A stretch of 64,000 nucleotides of DNA from Pararhodobacter sp. CCB-MM2. GTDB lineage: Bacteria > Pseudomonadota > Alphaproteobacteria > Rhodobacterales > Rhodobacteraceae. The notes beneath the pieces are model-generated. The model did not search any database. It saw nothing but the letters and a program-made list of their open reading frames with translations, and had not been told where the DNA came from. The stretch spans positions 372,001-436,000 of the forward strand of contig NZ_LRRR01000002.1 in NCBI RefSeq assembly GCF_001691415.1. The letters run 5' to 3'. The position numbers were made by a program, and so were the translations under genes. This document shows, piece after piece, positions 42,752 to 51,006 of the stretch (the first letter of the stretch is position 1; each line of letters begins with the position of its first letter).

Positions 42752-43861
42752 TTAGTTGAACGAGAGAATGGGGGCGCCGAACAGGCTTTCGTCCGGCACC
42801 ACGCCGAGACCCGGACCCGTCGGCAGGGCGATATGGCCATTCTCGATCCGCACGCCGTTCTGCGGGTCGTAATGGCCGTCGATATAGGGCTGCGCCAGCC
42901 AGACGCCCTCCATCAGCCGGGGCTGGACGGTCGCGCCGATATGGGTGCAGGCGGCGGCGATGATATCCCCGCCCCAGGCGTCGTCGCAGGTATGCGGTAG
43001 GGCGCGGGCCTCGCAGATGTCGCGGAAGACGGCCATCGGTTGCAGCCCGCCGATGCGCGTGACCTTCATGCCGAAGCCATCGACCAGCCCCTGTCCGGCG
43101 ACACGGATCACCGTCGCCAGATCCTCGCCGGCCTCGTCGAGATAGATCGGATGGCGCACCTGCGCGCGGATCGCGGCGATCTCCTCGATGGAATTGGTTG
43201 GCTGCTCCATGATTAGCGGGATCTGCGCGCATTCAAGGCTGAGGCGCAGCGCGTCGCGCGTGGGCAGCCCCCGGTTGCCATCGGCGGCGAGGCGGATGCC
43301 CTTGCCGCCGATCCGTTCCCAGACCTTGCGCAGCGTCTCGATATCCTGCTCGACCGGACGACCGCCGATCTTCACCTGCAGGCGGGGATAGCCCTCGGCC
43401 ACCTTCTCGGCGGTGATGCGGGCGATCTCGTCGGGCTCGCCGACGCCGGTGGCGTAGTAGGAAGGCACGCGCTCGGTCACCGCGCCGCCCAGAAGGTCGG
43501 CCACGCGGACGCCGTAAGCCTTGCCCATCAGGTCATGCGCGGCGATGTCGATCGCGGCCTTGGCATAGCGGTGACCGTTCAGCAGCCCATCCATCCGCCG
43601 GCGCAGGGTCAGGGGCGTCAGTGCCTCGGCGCCGATCAGGCCTTGGCCCATCTCGGTCAGCGCGGCGATGGCGCCGCGCGCATGGTGTGGCTGATAGGTC
43701 GGGCCGACCGGGCAGGTCTCGCCCCAGCCAATAAGGCCGGTGTCGGTGACGAGCTTCACTAGCGTCGTCTCCAAGGACCAGACCATCGCATTGGCCATGC
43801 GGTAGGGGCCGTTCTTGACCGGCAGGGAGTGCGAATAGACGTGCAGTTCCGCGATTTTCAT
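42752..43861 (-). CDS. hpbD: 4-Hydroxyproline betaine 2-epimerase-like protein (enolase superfamily)
   Basis: A 369-aa mandelate racemase/muconate-lactonising family enzyme. The N-terminal capping domain (about 1-125) includes [20 protein letters not shown] and [11 protein letters not shown], as I recall them in the characterised 4-hydroxyproline betaine/proline betaine 2-epimerase HpbD of Pelagibaca bermudensis. In the barrel, Lys164 (LQVKIGG) and Lys266 ([10 protein letters not shown]) form the two-base pair, and Asp194, Glu219 and Asp242 are the metal ligands. Both bases are present, so racemisation or epimerisation of a quaternary proline is expected. First gene of the catabolic operon after tetR. 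Identity with HpbD is from memory of its sequence; a cis-3-hydroxyproline dehydratase is the closest alternative. Confidence 0.85.
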   Translation of the reverse strand: MKIAELHVYSHSLPVKNGPYRMANAMVWSLETTLVKLVTDTGLIGWGETCPVGPTYQPHHARGAIAALTEMGQGLIGAEALTPLTLRRRMDGLLNGHRYAKAAIDIAAHDLMGKAYGVRVADLLGGAVTERVPSYYATGVGEPDEIARITAEKVAEGYPRLQVKIGGRPVEQDIETLRKVWERIGGKGIRLAADGNRGLPTRDALRLSLECAQIPLIMEQPTNSIEEIAAIRAQVRHPIYLDEAGEDLATVIRVAGQGLVDGFGMKVTRIGGLQPMAVFRDICEARALPHTCDDAWGGDIIAAACTHIGATVQPRLMEGVWLAQPYIDGHYDPQNGVRIENGHIALPTGPGLGVVPDESLFGAPILSFN

Positions 43862-43886
43862 GGGGGGCTCGCAGCGGGGTGGGGGA

Positions 43887-44438
43887 TCAGGTCAGGCCCT
43901 CGGCCGCGAGAGCGGCGCGGGCGGCATAGAGGGCGGCTTCGGTGGCTGTTTCGAGGCCCTGCAGGCGCGCGGCCTGCGTCATGCCCTCGTGCAGAAGGAA
44001 CAGCGTGGCCGCGAGATGGTCGAGGTTCCGCCCCGGCGCGACATGCGCAAGGCGACGGTTGAATTGCCGGGCGAGGCGGGCCTTGTGGTCCTTGATCACC
44101 GCCTCGATCGCCGCGTTGTCCGGGTATTGAGCCAGCGCGTTGAGGAACAGGCAGCCGGTATTGGCCGCCTGATGCAGCCATTCACCCAGCCGGACCAGCG
44201 GGTAGAGCACATGGTCGATCCCGTCCTCGGGCCCTCCGGACAGCCACGCGTCATAGGTCCGGTCGCGTTGTTCCAGCGCGCCGATGATCATCGCCTCGCG
44301 GCTGGGAAAGTGGCGGTAGAGCGTGCGCAACGAGACATCGGCCTCGGCGCGCAGGGCTTCGACGCCTTGATCGGCGAAGCCTGCCTCGGCGAACGAGCGC
44401 TCCAGTTCCACGGCGATTCGGGTGCGAATATCGGTCAT
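43887..44438 (-). CDS. TetR-family repressor of the quaternary-amine locus
   Basis: A 183-aa TetR protein. The HTH lies at residues about 5-50 ([41 protein letters not shown]); the rest is a helical ligand-binding domain. The start at 44438 was chosen because the longer frame to 44576 runs through the operator. It heads the epimerase operon and is divergent from the methyltransferase gene, with a 27-bp inverted repeat between them that it probably binds. Confidence 0.9.
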   Translation of the reverse strand: MTDIRTRIAVELERSFAEAGFADQGVEALRAEADVSLRTLYRHFPSREAMIIGALEQRDRTYDAWLSGGPEDGIDHVLYPLVRLGEWLHQAANTGCLFLNALAQYPDNAAIEAVIKDHKARLARQFNRRLAHVAPGRNLDHLAATLFLLHEGMTQAARLQGLETATEAALYAARAALAAEGLT

Positions 44439-44477
44439 GGGAGCATCGGTAGAGCGATCACTCTCCCTCTGTAAATC

Positions 44478-44504
44478 GAAAAGTAGACAACATGTCTTCT
44501 TTTC
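44478..44504. promoter_or_regulatory. 27-bp inverted repeat, probable TetR operator
   Basis: GAAAAGTAGAC, centre AACAT, GTCTTCTTTTC: 10 of 11 arm positions pair. It lies 40 nt from the tetR start and 107 nt from the methyltransferase start. A second, shorter dyad (AGAGCGATCACTCT, 44451-44464) is next to it on the tetR side. Position, length and symmetry suit a TetR operator controlling both directions. Confidence 0.65.
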
Positions 44505-44611
44505 CGATCCCCGACGACCCCGAGAGTCGTTTCCTGCAAGGGGATTTCGTTTTCCTGCAAGTCTTGCGCCGGCCACCCCGTCATTTTCGAAGGGAACACG
44601 GAGACCCAGCC

Positions 44612-46168
44612 ATGAGCGACATCCAAGCCCCCGCCCGCAGCCGCTCTGGTGGCCGGGCCGCCCGCCGCACCCTGCGCACCACGCGCGACTTCACCATGCT
44701 GCCCGGCCTGACCCGCGCGATCCCGGAATGCGAGGTCATGGACGGCGCGCATGTCGAGAGGATCGACGCGGCCTCGATGGACATTCTGGAGAACGTCGGC
44801 GTCCAGTTCCGCGACCCCATCGCGCTGGCGGACTGGAAACGTGCCGGCGCCAAAGTTGACGGCGAGCGGGTGTTCCTGGACCGGGGTCTGGTGCGCGAGC
44901 TGATCAAGACGATCCCCGCGCAATTCACCTATCATGCCCGCAACCCGGCCAATAACGTCAAGCTGGGCGGCAAGCATTCGGTCTTCGTGCCGATGACCGG
45001 CGCGCCCTATCTGCGCGATCTGGAGGACGTGCGGCGCAATCCGCTGCTCGCCGACCTCGCCATGTTCCACAAGCTCAGCCACATGCTGCCGGCGCTGCAT
45101 TCGACCGCGCATCACATCGTCGAGCCCTACGATCACCCGATCAGCCAGCGCCACCTGCGCATCACCTATTCGTCGATGAAGCATTCGGACAAGATGTTCA
45201 TGGGCATGACGACCTCGCCCAAGAACGCCGAGGACGTGATGGACATGTGCGCGATCCTGTTCGGGGAGGATTTCCTCGACACCCATGCGGTCACCACCGG
45301 CAACTGCAACGGCAACTCGCCGCTGGTCTGGGATGAGACGATGCTGGGCGCGATGCGCGCCTTCGTGCGCCGCAACCAGCCGGTGCTCTGCTCGCCCTTC
45401 GTGCTGGGCGGGGCGAACACGCCCGCGTCGGTCCCGGCCTCGGTCGCGCAGCTGAATGCCGAGGCCCTGAGCGCGCTTGCCTATACGCAGGTGATCCGCA
45501 AGGGCGCGCCGGCGATCTACGGGCATTACCTGTCGACGGTCAGCATGAAGTCGGGGGCGCCGATGGCCGGCACGCCGGAGATCAGCCTGATGAACTTCAT
45601 GATCGGCCAGATGGCGCGGTTCTATGACGTGCCGTGGCGGACCTCGAACACCTTGGGCGGGGCGAAGACCTTCGATGCGCAGGCGGGCTATGAGAGCGCA
45701 ACGACCCTCTCCGCCGTGCTGCATGCGGGGGCCAATTACATCTGGCACTCGGCCGGCTGGAACGAGGCCGGGATGCACTGCTCGGTCGCCAAATTCGTCG
45801 TAGACGCCGAGCAATGCGCGATGGGCTACAAGATGGCCAAGGGCCCGGATTGGAGCGATTTCGACACCGCGCTGCAGGCCATTCCCGATGTCGGCCCGGG
45901 CGGCCATTACCTTGGCCATCCGCATACGCAGGAGAATTTCCAGAGCGCCTTCTTCATGCCCGAGCTGTTCGACAACAACTCGATCGAGCAATGGGTGGCC
46001 GAGGGCTCGAAGGAGATCACCCGCCGCGCGCTGGATCACGCAAAGAGCCTGCTGGCGGACTATGAGGAGCCGAAGCTTGAAGAAGGGGTGAACGAGGCGC
46101 TGCTCGACTACATCGCCCGGCGCGAGCGCGAGATCCCGGCGGTCGAGACGCTGAACCAGGATTACTGA
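44612..46168 (+). CDS. MttB-family corrinoid methyltransferase (non-pyrrolysine)
   Basis: A 518-aa member of the trimethylamine methyltransferase (MttB) superfamily. The frame is open without an internal amber codon, so it is one of the non-pyrrolysine members; characterised examples demethylate glycine betaine (MtgB), proline betaine (MtpB) or carnitine. Conserved blocks are LENVGVQFRDP, FTYHARNPANNVKLGG, TTGNCNGNSPLVWDETMLGAM, QPVLCSPFVLGGANTPAS and the C-terminal LLADYEEPKLEEGVNEALLDYI. The ATG at 44612 fits the family; an upstream in-frame ATG at 44492 lies inside the operator. No corrinoid-binding protein or folate methyltransferase gene, which this enzyme needs, is present in the window. 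Confidence 0.9.
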   Translation: MSDIQAPARSRSGGRAARRTLRTTRDFTMLPGLTRAIPECEVMDGAHVERIDAASMDILENVGVQFRDPIALADWKRAGAKVDGERVFLDRGLVRELIKTIPAQFTYHARNPANNVKLGGKHSVFVPMTGAPYLRDLEDVRRNPLLADLAMFHKLSHMLPALHSTAHHIVEPYDHPISQRHLRITYSSMKHSDKMFMGMTTSPKNAEDVMDMCAILFGEDFLDTHAVTTGNCNGNSPLVWDETMLGAMRAFVRRNQPVLCSPFVLGGANTPASVPASVAQLNAEALSALAYTQVIRKGAPAIYGHYLSTVSMKSGAPMAGTPEISLMNFMIGQMARFYDVPWRTSNTLGGAKTFDAQAGYESATTLSAVLHAGANYIWHSAGWNEAGMHCSVAKFVVDAEQCAMGYKMAKGPDWSDFDTALQAIPDVGPGGHYLGHPHTQENFQSAFFMPELFDNNSIEQWVAEGSKEITRRALDHAKSLLADYEEPKLEEGVNEALLDYIARREREIPAVETLNQDY

Positions 46169-46192
46169 CCGCCCGATACCCCATCCGACGGG

Positions 46193-46216
46193 GCCCGCAG
46201 GTTTCGACCCGCGGGC
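46193..46216 (+). terminator. Terminator after the MttB-family gene
   Basis: GCCCGC, one A-C mismatch, GGT closing a TTCG tetraloop, ACC, GCGGGC, then ACTTTGCC. It lies 24 nt after the stop. The UUCG-type loop gives a very stable hairpin; the T run is weak. Confidence 0.65.
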
Positions 46217-46284
46217 ACTTTGCCGTTCAAAGCCCGATCATCAACCGATAGGCATCGAGGATCGCGGCATGGATGTTGCGGCTG

Positions 46285-46660
46285 AACCCACCGATCAGCC
46301 ACCAGCTTGGCAGCCACACTATCCTTCAGATTGCTCGCCTGCGCAGACATGTAGACGTGACGGACGGTTGCCTCGAGGCAGCTGCCGGCAGAATTGGAGG
46401 CCCGGAAGGTGTCGCCCAAGAGCGTCAGGAGCAGTAACGTCAACGCGGTCTCGGGAGAACGACCGACCGCTTCGCGCAGGGCCAATGTCCGGTGGTCCGT
46501 CAGCTCCATGACCAGCGACTCAGGCAGGGGCTTCAATGCGCCCTCGTCCTCGTCGTCGGAAGCATTGGCACCGAGCGCGTGACCTTCAGCGGTCGAACCT
46601 CGAGCTTTTCTATCGCGACTTCCAGCTCGCCGAGACGCCCCAGCACCTCTGCCCGTCGTA
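46285..46660 (-). pseudogene. Remnant of a large plasmid ParB-like gene
   Basis: Two minus-strand frames together resemble the C-terminal third of the ~700-aa ParB-like proteins of Rhodobacteraceae and Sphingomonas plasmids. The first has RRAEVLGRLGELEVAIEKLEVRP (the helical linker); after a frame change comes DDEDEGALKPLPESLVMELTDHRTLALREAVG, then SCLEATVRHVY and LKDSVAAKLVADR. The central segment between these parts is shortened and both ends are lost, so the gene is dead. It marks old rearrangement between plasmids. Confidence 0.6.
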
Positions 46661-47127
46661 TGAAAAATGCATTCCGGTGAAAGACAGTCGTGCGACTTCG
46701 CTGTCCTCGATAGGGCCGGATCACTGACTGCCGGGAATTGCCCGCCCGTTCGCACCCACGCTCAAGCGACGAATCGGCGTGACGAAGACCGGGATCAGGA
46801 TCGCTCACCGGACGCGTCTTTCAAGCCTGCCCGCCGCGCCCCTGATGGAAGACATCCGTCCGAAGTCTGTCTCAACCCACCATCTTCGGGATCAGGAAGC
46901 CGACGAAATGAGGCCATTCAGCCGCTCATGGCCAAACCACCGACGAGGTGATTAAATTATGTGCATGGCATCATAATACGATGGAATCATTAAGTAATAA
47001 CCTCCTCGTTGCGCCAAGATTCTGCCTCTTCTTCTGAGCGCAGTGACAGTTCTGTGAAAAATTTCATTGACGGTATACGAAATGGATACAAGACTGATCT
47101 CAACCTCGGCACTCAGGGAACAGACAG
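46661..47127. other. Intergenic region before hyuA with an AT-rich stretch and short direct repeats
   Basis: No gene was recognised. From about 46950 the base composition turns AT-rich. ATGGCATCATAA (46965-46976) and ATGGAATCATTA (46981-46992) are direct repeats 16 bp apart. At 47067-47078 TTGACG is followed by GTATAC, which resembles the core of sites used by FadR-type GntR regulators; the GntR gene at 54938 is a candidate binder. The hyuA promoter must lie here. Confidence 0.45.
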
Positions 47128-49215
47128 ATGGACGGCAACGTCTCGAACACGGTTTCACAAGGGGAATGGCTGGTCGGCGTCGACGTCGGCGGCACCTTCA
47201 CCGACTTCTCGGCACGCAATCTGGAGACCGGGCAGGTCAAGCTGCACAAGCGTCCCTCGACCCCGGATGATCCCGGCCGCGCGGTGATCGACGGCCTCGG
47301 CGAGCTCATTGCCAAGCACGGCATCGACCCCGTCTCGATCACCCGCTTCGCCCACGGCACCACGGTCGCCACCAACGCATTGCTGCAGCGCCGGGGCGCC
47401 CGGGTCGCGGTCGTCACCACCCGAGGCTTCCGCGATCTTCTGGAGATCGGTCGTCAGATCCGCCCGCATCTCTATGACCTGCAGCTCGACTATCCGGCGC
47501 CGCTGGCCCCGCGCGAACTGCGTTTCGAGATCGACGAACGCATCGGCGCCCGCGGCGAGATCGTCACCCCCCTGACCGACGCCGGCATCGCCGCGCTGAT
47601 CGCCGATCTGAAGACCCATCCCGAGATCGAGGGCATCGCCATCTGCCTGCTGTTCTCGTATCTGAACGGCGAGCATGAAGAGAAACTCGCCGCCGCCCTG
47701 CGCGCCGCTTTCCCGGATCTGCTGGTCTCGGTCTCGCGCGAGGTGCAGCCCGAATTCCGCGAATACGAGCGGTTCTCGACCACGCTGATCAACGCCTTCC
47801 TGCAGCCCGAGGTCAGCCGCTACATCGACCGGCTGCGCGCCAAGGTCGACGACGCGGCGCCGAAGGCCAGCTTCGGCATCTTCCAATCCTCGGGCGGGCT
47901 GATGTCGGCGGCGCGGGCGGCGGAATTCCCGGTGCGCACGGCGCTCTCGGGTCCGGCGGCGGGCGCGGTCGGCGCGGCACGGGCGGGGGCTCTGTCGCAG
48001 ATCGACGACATCATCACCCTCGATATCGGCGGCACCTCCAGCGATGTCTGCCTGATCCGCAAGGGCCGGACCTCGATCGCCCGGGCCCGCGATATCTCGG
48101 GCTTCAGCATCCGCCTGCCGATGGTCGATATCCACACCATCGGCGCGGGCGGCGGCTCGATCGCGGTTCTGGGCAACGACGGCTTGATGAAGGTCGGTCC
48201 GGAAAGCGCCGGCGCCGTGCCGGGGCCGGCCTGCTACAACCGCGGCGGCTCGCTGCCGACGGTGTCCGACGCCAACGCGATCCTCTCGCGTCTGCCGACG
48301 GAACTGGTGGGCGGCGGTTTCGCCCTACGCCGCGATCTGGCGGTGGCGGCGGTGCAGCCGATCGCCGACCGGCTGGGCATCAGCCTCGAGGCCGCGGCGA
48401 TGGGGATCATCGATATCGTCAACTCGAACATCGTCCGGGCGATCCGTACGATCTCGGTGGAAAAGGGCCATGACCCGCGCAAATTCGCGCTGATGTCCTT
48501 CGGCGGTGCCGGCGGTCTTCACGCGGCAGAAGTGGCCCGCGCGCTGGGGATGACGCAGATCATCGTGCCGGAAGCGCCCGGTATCCTCTGCGCCGACGGC
48601 CTGATCGCCGCCGATCTGCAGGAGGATTTCGTCACCAGCTGTCACATGAAGCTGACCGGCGGCGTCGAGGATCTGGAGCAGATCGCGCAGGTCCTATTCG
48701 CGCAGGGCAAGGCCTGGCTGGAAACCGAGGCGACCGATGCGCAGGGCGAGCAGCTGCTGATGTTCCTCGACATGCGCTATGTCGGCCAGAACTATGAACT
48801 CCCGGTCGAAATCGAGGCCGAGGTCAGCGCCGATGGCCGCGTGGTCCTGCCGGGGGCCGAAGTGCTGAAGGCCGCCTTCTTCGAGACCTACGAGCGCAAC
48901 TTCGGCCATCACGACCCGGCCGCGCCCGTCGAGATCGTCAACGCCCGCCTGCGTGTCCTCGCGCATCTGGCGCGCAACGACCAGCGTCAGGACTTCGTCG
49001 CCGCCGAGACCGGCGCGGCGCAGGTGATCCCGGTCTGGTTCGGCGAGGGCTACCGCGACACGCGCATCGTCGAGCGCGCGGGGCTGAAGCCCGGCGACAG
49101 CTTCGCCGGCCCCGCGATCGTCACCCAGATGGACACCACCACGATCGTTCCGCCCGACGCCACGGTGCGGATCGACGAGGCCGGCAACATGATCATGGAA
49201 CTGAACAATGTCTGA
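47128..49215 (+). CDS. hyuA: Hydantoinase/oxoprolinase family protein, subunit A (HyuA)
   Basis: A 695-aa ATP-dependent amidohydrolase subunit. The N-terminal ASKHA-type nucleotide motif is VGVDVGGTFTDFSARN and the second DIGGTSSDVCLIRKGR; FAHGTTVATNALLQRRGARVA and GAGGGSIAVL are typical of HyuA. With HyuB it opens a cyclic amide at the cost of ATP; known substrates are 5-oxoproline, hydantoins and N-methylhydantoin, and acetone carboxylase is related. It overlaps hyuB by 8 nt and starts the second catabolic block. The ring compound used here is not predictable from sequence. Confidence 0.92.
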   Translation: MDGNVSNTVSQGEWLVGVDVGGTFTDFSARNLETGQVKLHKRPSTPDDPGRAVIDGLGELIAKHGIDPVSITRFAHGTTVATNALLQRRGARVAVVTTRGFRDLLEIGRQIRPHLYDLQLDYPAPLAPRELRFEIDERIGARGEIVTPLTDAGIAALIADLKTHPEIEGIAICLLFSYLNGEHEEKLAAALRAAFPDLLVSVSREVQPEFREYERFSTTLINAFLQPEVSRYIDRLRAKVDDAAPKASFGIFQSSGGLMSAARAAEFPVRTALSGPAAGAVGAARAGALSQIDDIITLDIGGTSSDVCLIRKGRTSIARARDISGFSIRLPMVDIHTIGAGGGSIAVLGNDGLMKVGPESAGAVPGPACYNRGGSLPTVSDANAILSRLPTELVGGGFALRRDLAVAAVQPIADRLGISLEAAAMGIIDIVNSNIVRAIRTISVEKGHDPRKFALMSFGGAGGLHAAEVARALGMTQIIVPEAPGILCADGLIAADLQEDFVTSCHMKLTGGVEDLEQIAQVLFAQGKAWLETEATDAQGEQLLMFLDMRYVGQNYELPVEIEAEVSADGRVVLPGAEVLKAAFFETYERNFGHHDPAAPVEIVNARLRVLAHLARNDQRQDFVAAETGAAQVIPVWFGEGYRDTRIVERAGLKPGDSFAGPAIVTQMDTTTIVPPDATVRIDEAGNMIMELNNV

Positions 49216-50908
49216 CCGCACGATCGACCCCATCGCGCTGGAAATCGCCTGGAACGGCCTGAAATCCATCGCCGACGAATGCTTCATCAGCATCATGCGC
49301 ACGGCCTTCTCCACCAACGTGAAGGAGCGCCACGACCATTCGACCGCCATCGCCGATGCCAAGGGCCGGCTGGTCGTGCAAGCCGAGATGGCGCTGCCGA
49401 TCCATCTCGCCTCGATGTCGGGGCTGTTGTCGGGGATCGTCGCGAAATACGGCGATACGATCCGTCCGGGCGATCTGTTCCTCGCCAATGACCCGCATGT
49501 CGCCGGCGGCACGCACCTGCCCGACATCAACATGGCAATGCCGATCTTCGAGGGCGAGCGGCTTCTCGGCTTTGTCGCCAACATCATCCACCACGCCGAT
49601 GTTGGCGGGGCGGCGGTGGGCTCGATGTCGGGTGGGCTCGACGAGATCTACAAGGAAGGCCTGCGCATCCCGATCATGCGGCTGCATTCGGCCGGCGCGC
49701 TCAACACCGAGCTTCTGGAGCTGCTGCTCTTGAACATGCGTCTGCCGGACGAGCGCCGGGGCGATTTGAACGCGCAGGTCGCGGCCTGCCGTCTGGGCGT
49801 GATGCGGCTGGGCGAGATGGTCACGGAACTCGGTGGCGCGACGCTGGCGCAGATGTTCGACGAGATCGTCATGCGGACCGAGATGCGGATGCGGGCGGCG
49901 ATCGCCACGCTGCCGGACGGGCGCTACAGCTTCGAGGATCTGATGGACGACGACGGATGCGGCACGACCGACATCCTGATCAAGCTGGCGATCACCAAAT
50001 CCGGCGACAGCATCGTCTTTGATTTCGACGGCACCGACCGTCAGGTCCCCGGCAACTTCAACATGACCTGGAGCGCCACGCAGGCGGCGGTGTGCTTCGG
50101 CCTGAAGGCGCTTCTGGACCCCGAGGTCGCCAACAACCAGGGCATCTTCGACGCGATCGAGATCAAGGCCCCGGCCGGCAGCTTCGTCAACTGCGTGTTC
50201 CCGGCGGCGGTGGCGATGCGGGCGAACTCGTGCCAGCGCGTCGTCGATTGCGTGTTCGGCGCCCTGGCCGAGGCCGTACCCGGCAAGGTGGTCGCGGCCA
50301 CCAACGGGGCCAACACCAGCGCCGTCTTCGCCGGTGTCGATCCGCGCAACGGGCAGGCCTATGTCTATCTCGAGACTTTGGGCGGCGGCATGGGTGCGCG
50401 GGCCACGCATGACGGCAAGGACGCGGTGCAGGTGAACATCACCAACACCTCGAACCTGCCGGTCGAGGCGATCGAACTCGAATACCCGCTGCGCGTCGAG
50501 GAATATTCACTGGTCACCGATACTGCCGGCGCGGGCCGCTATCGCGGCGGTCTGGGCATGCGCCGGGTGATCCGTCCGGTGGATCATACCTGCGAATTCA
50601 ACGGGGTGGGCGAACGCTTCCGCCACAAGCCCTGGGGCCTGTTCGGCGGGCGCGAGGGCGCGGCCGGTCGCTTCCTGATCCGCAAGGACGACGGCAGCGT
50701 CACCTCGCTGGCGCCGAAAGCCAGCGAGATCCGCCTCTCGCCCGACGCGGCGGCGGTGATGGAGACGCCGGGCGCCGGTGGCTATGGCCGCCCCGAGGAG
50801 CGCAGCGCCGAGGATTTCGCCCGCGACAAGGCCTCGGGCAAGTTCTCCGACCAATGGCTGCACGAGAATTACCCGCAATTCGCCGCGGCCCCGGCCAATG
50901 CCGGCTGA
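49208..50908 (+). CDS. hyuB: Hydantoinase/oxoprolinase family protein, subunit B (HyuB)
   Basis: A 566-aa partner of HyuA. DPIALEIAWNGLKSIADECFISIMRTAFSTNVKERHDHSTAI is the family start, with LFLANDPHVAGGTHLPDINMAMPIF holding the likely metal-binding Asp/His residues. Near the C-terminus, GAGRYRGGLGMRRVIRP and the GGYGRPEERSAE ending fit full-length HyuB. The TRAP binding-protein gene follows after 98 nt. Confidence 0.92.
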   Translation: MSDRTIDPIALEIAWNGLKSIADECFISIMRTAFSTNVKERHDHSTAIADAKGRLVVQAEMALPIHLASMSGLLSGIVAKYGDTIRPGDLFLANDPHVAGGTHLPDINMAMPIFEGERLLGFVANIIHHADVGGAAVGSMSGGLDEIYKEGLRIPIMRLHSAGALNTELLELLLLNMRLPDERRGDLNAQVAACRLGVMRLGEMVTELGGATLAQMFDEIVMRTEMRMRAAIATLPDGRYSFEDLMDDDGCGTTDILIKLAITKSGDSIVFDFDGTDRQVPGNFNMTWSATQAAVCFGLKALLDPEVANNQGIFDAIEIKAPAGSFVNCVFPAAVAMRANSCQRVVDCVFGALAEAVPGKVVAATNGANTSAVFAGVDPRNGQAYVYLETLGGGMGARATHDGKDAVQVNITNTSNLPVEAIELEYPLRVEEYSLVTDTAGAGRYRGGLGMRRVIRPVDHTCEFNGVGERFRHKPWGLFGGREGAAGRFLIRKDDGSVTSLAPKASEIRLSPDAAAVMETPGAGGYGRPEERSAEDFARDKASGKFSDQWLHENYPQFAAAPANAG

Positions 50909-51006
50909 GGCAGCGCGCGGCTGACAGACTTCCGGTCGGGCGGTGACGATCCGCCGCCCCTCCGCCAGAACGACGACCAACAATCAAACTACAGGGAAAT
51001 GAGACG

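Noticed and set aside
44612-46168. Pyrrolysine-containing trimethylamine methyltransferase
   Set aside because: The frame runs to TGA with no in-frame TAG, so it is a non-pyrrolysine family member.
46162-46755. A 197-codon minus-strand frame as an intact gene
   Set aside because: Only its middle resembles a ParB-like C-terminus; the start and end read through unrelated or shifted sequence, so it is reported as a remnant.
46965-46992. Iterons of a second replication origin
   Set aside because: Only two imperfect 12-bp copies and no initiator gene nearby; kept as possible regulator sites.
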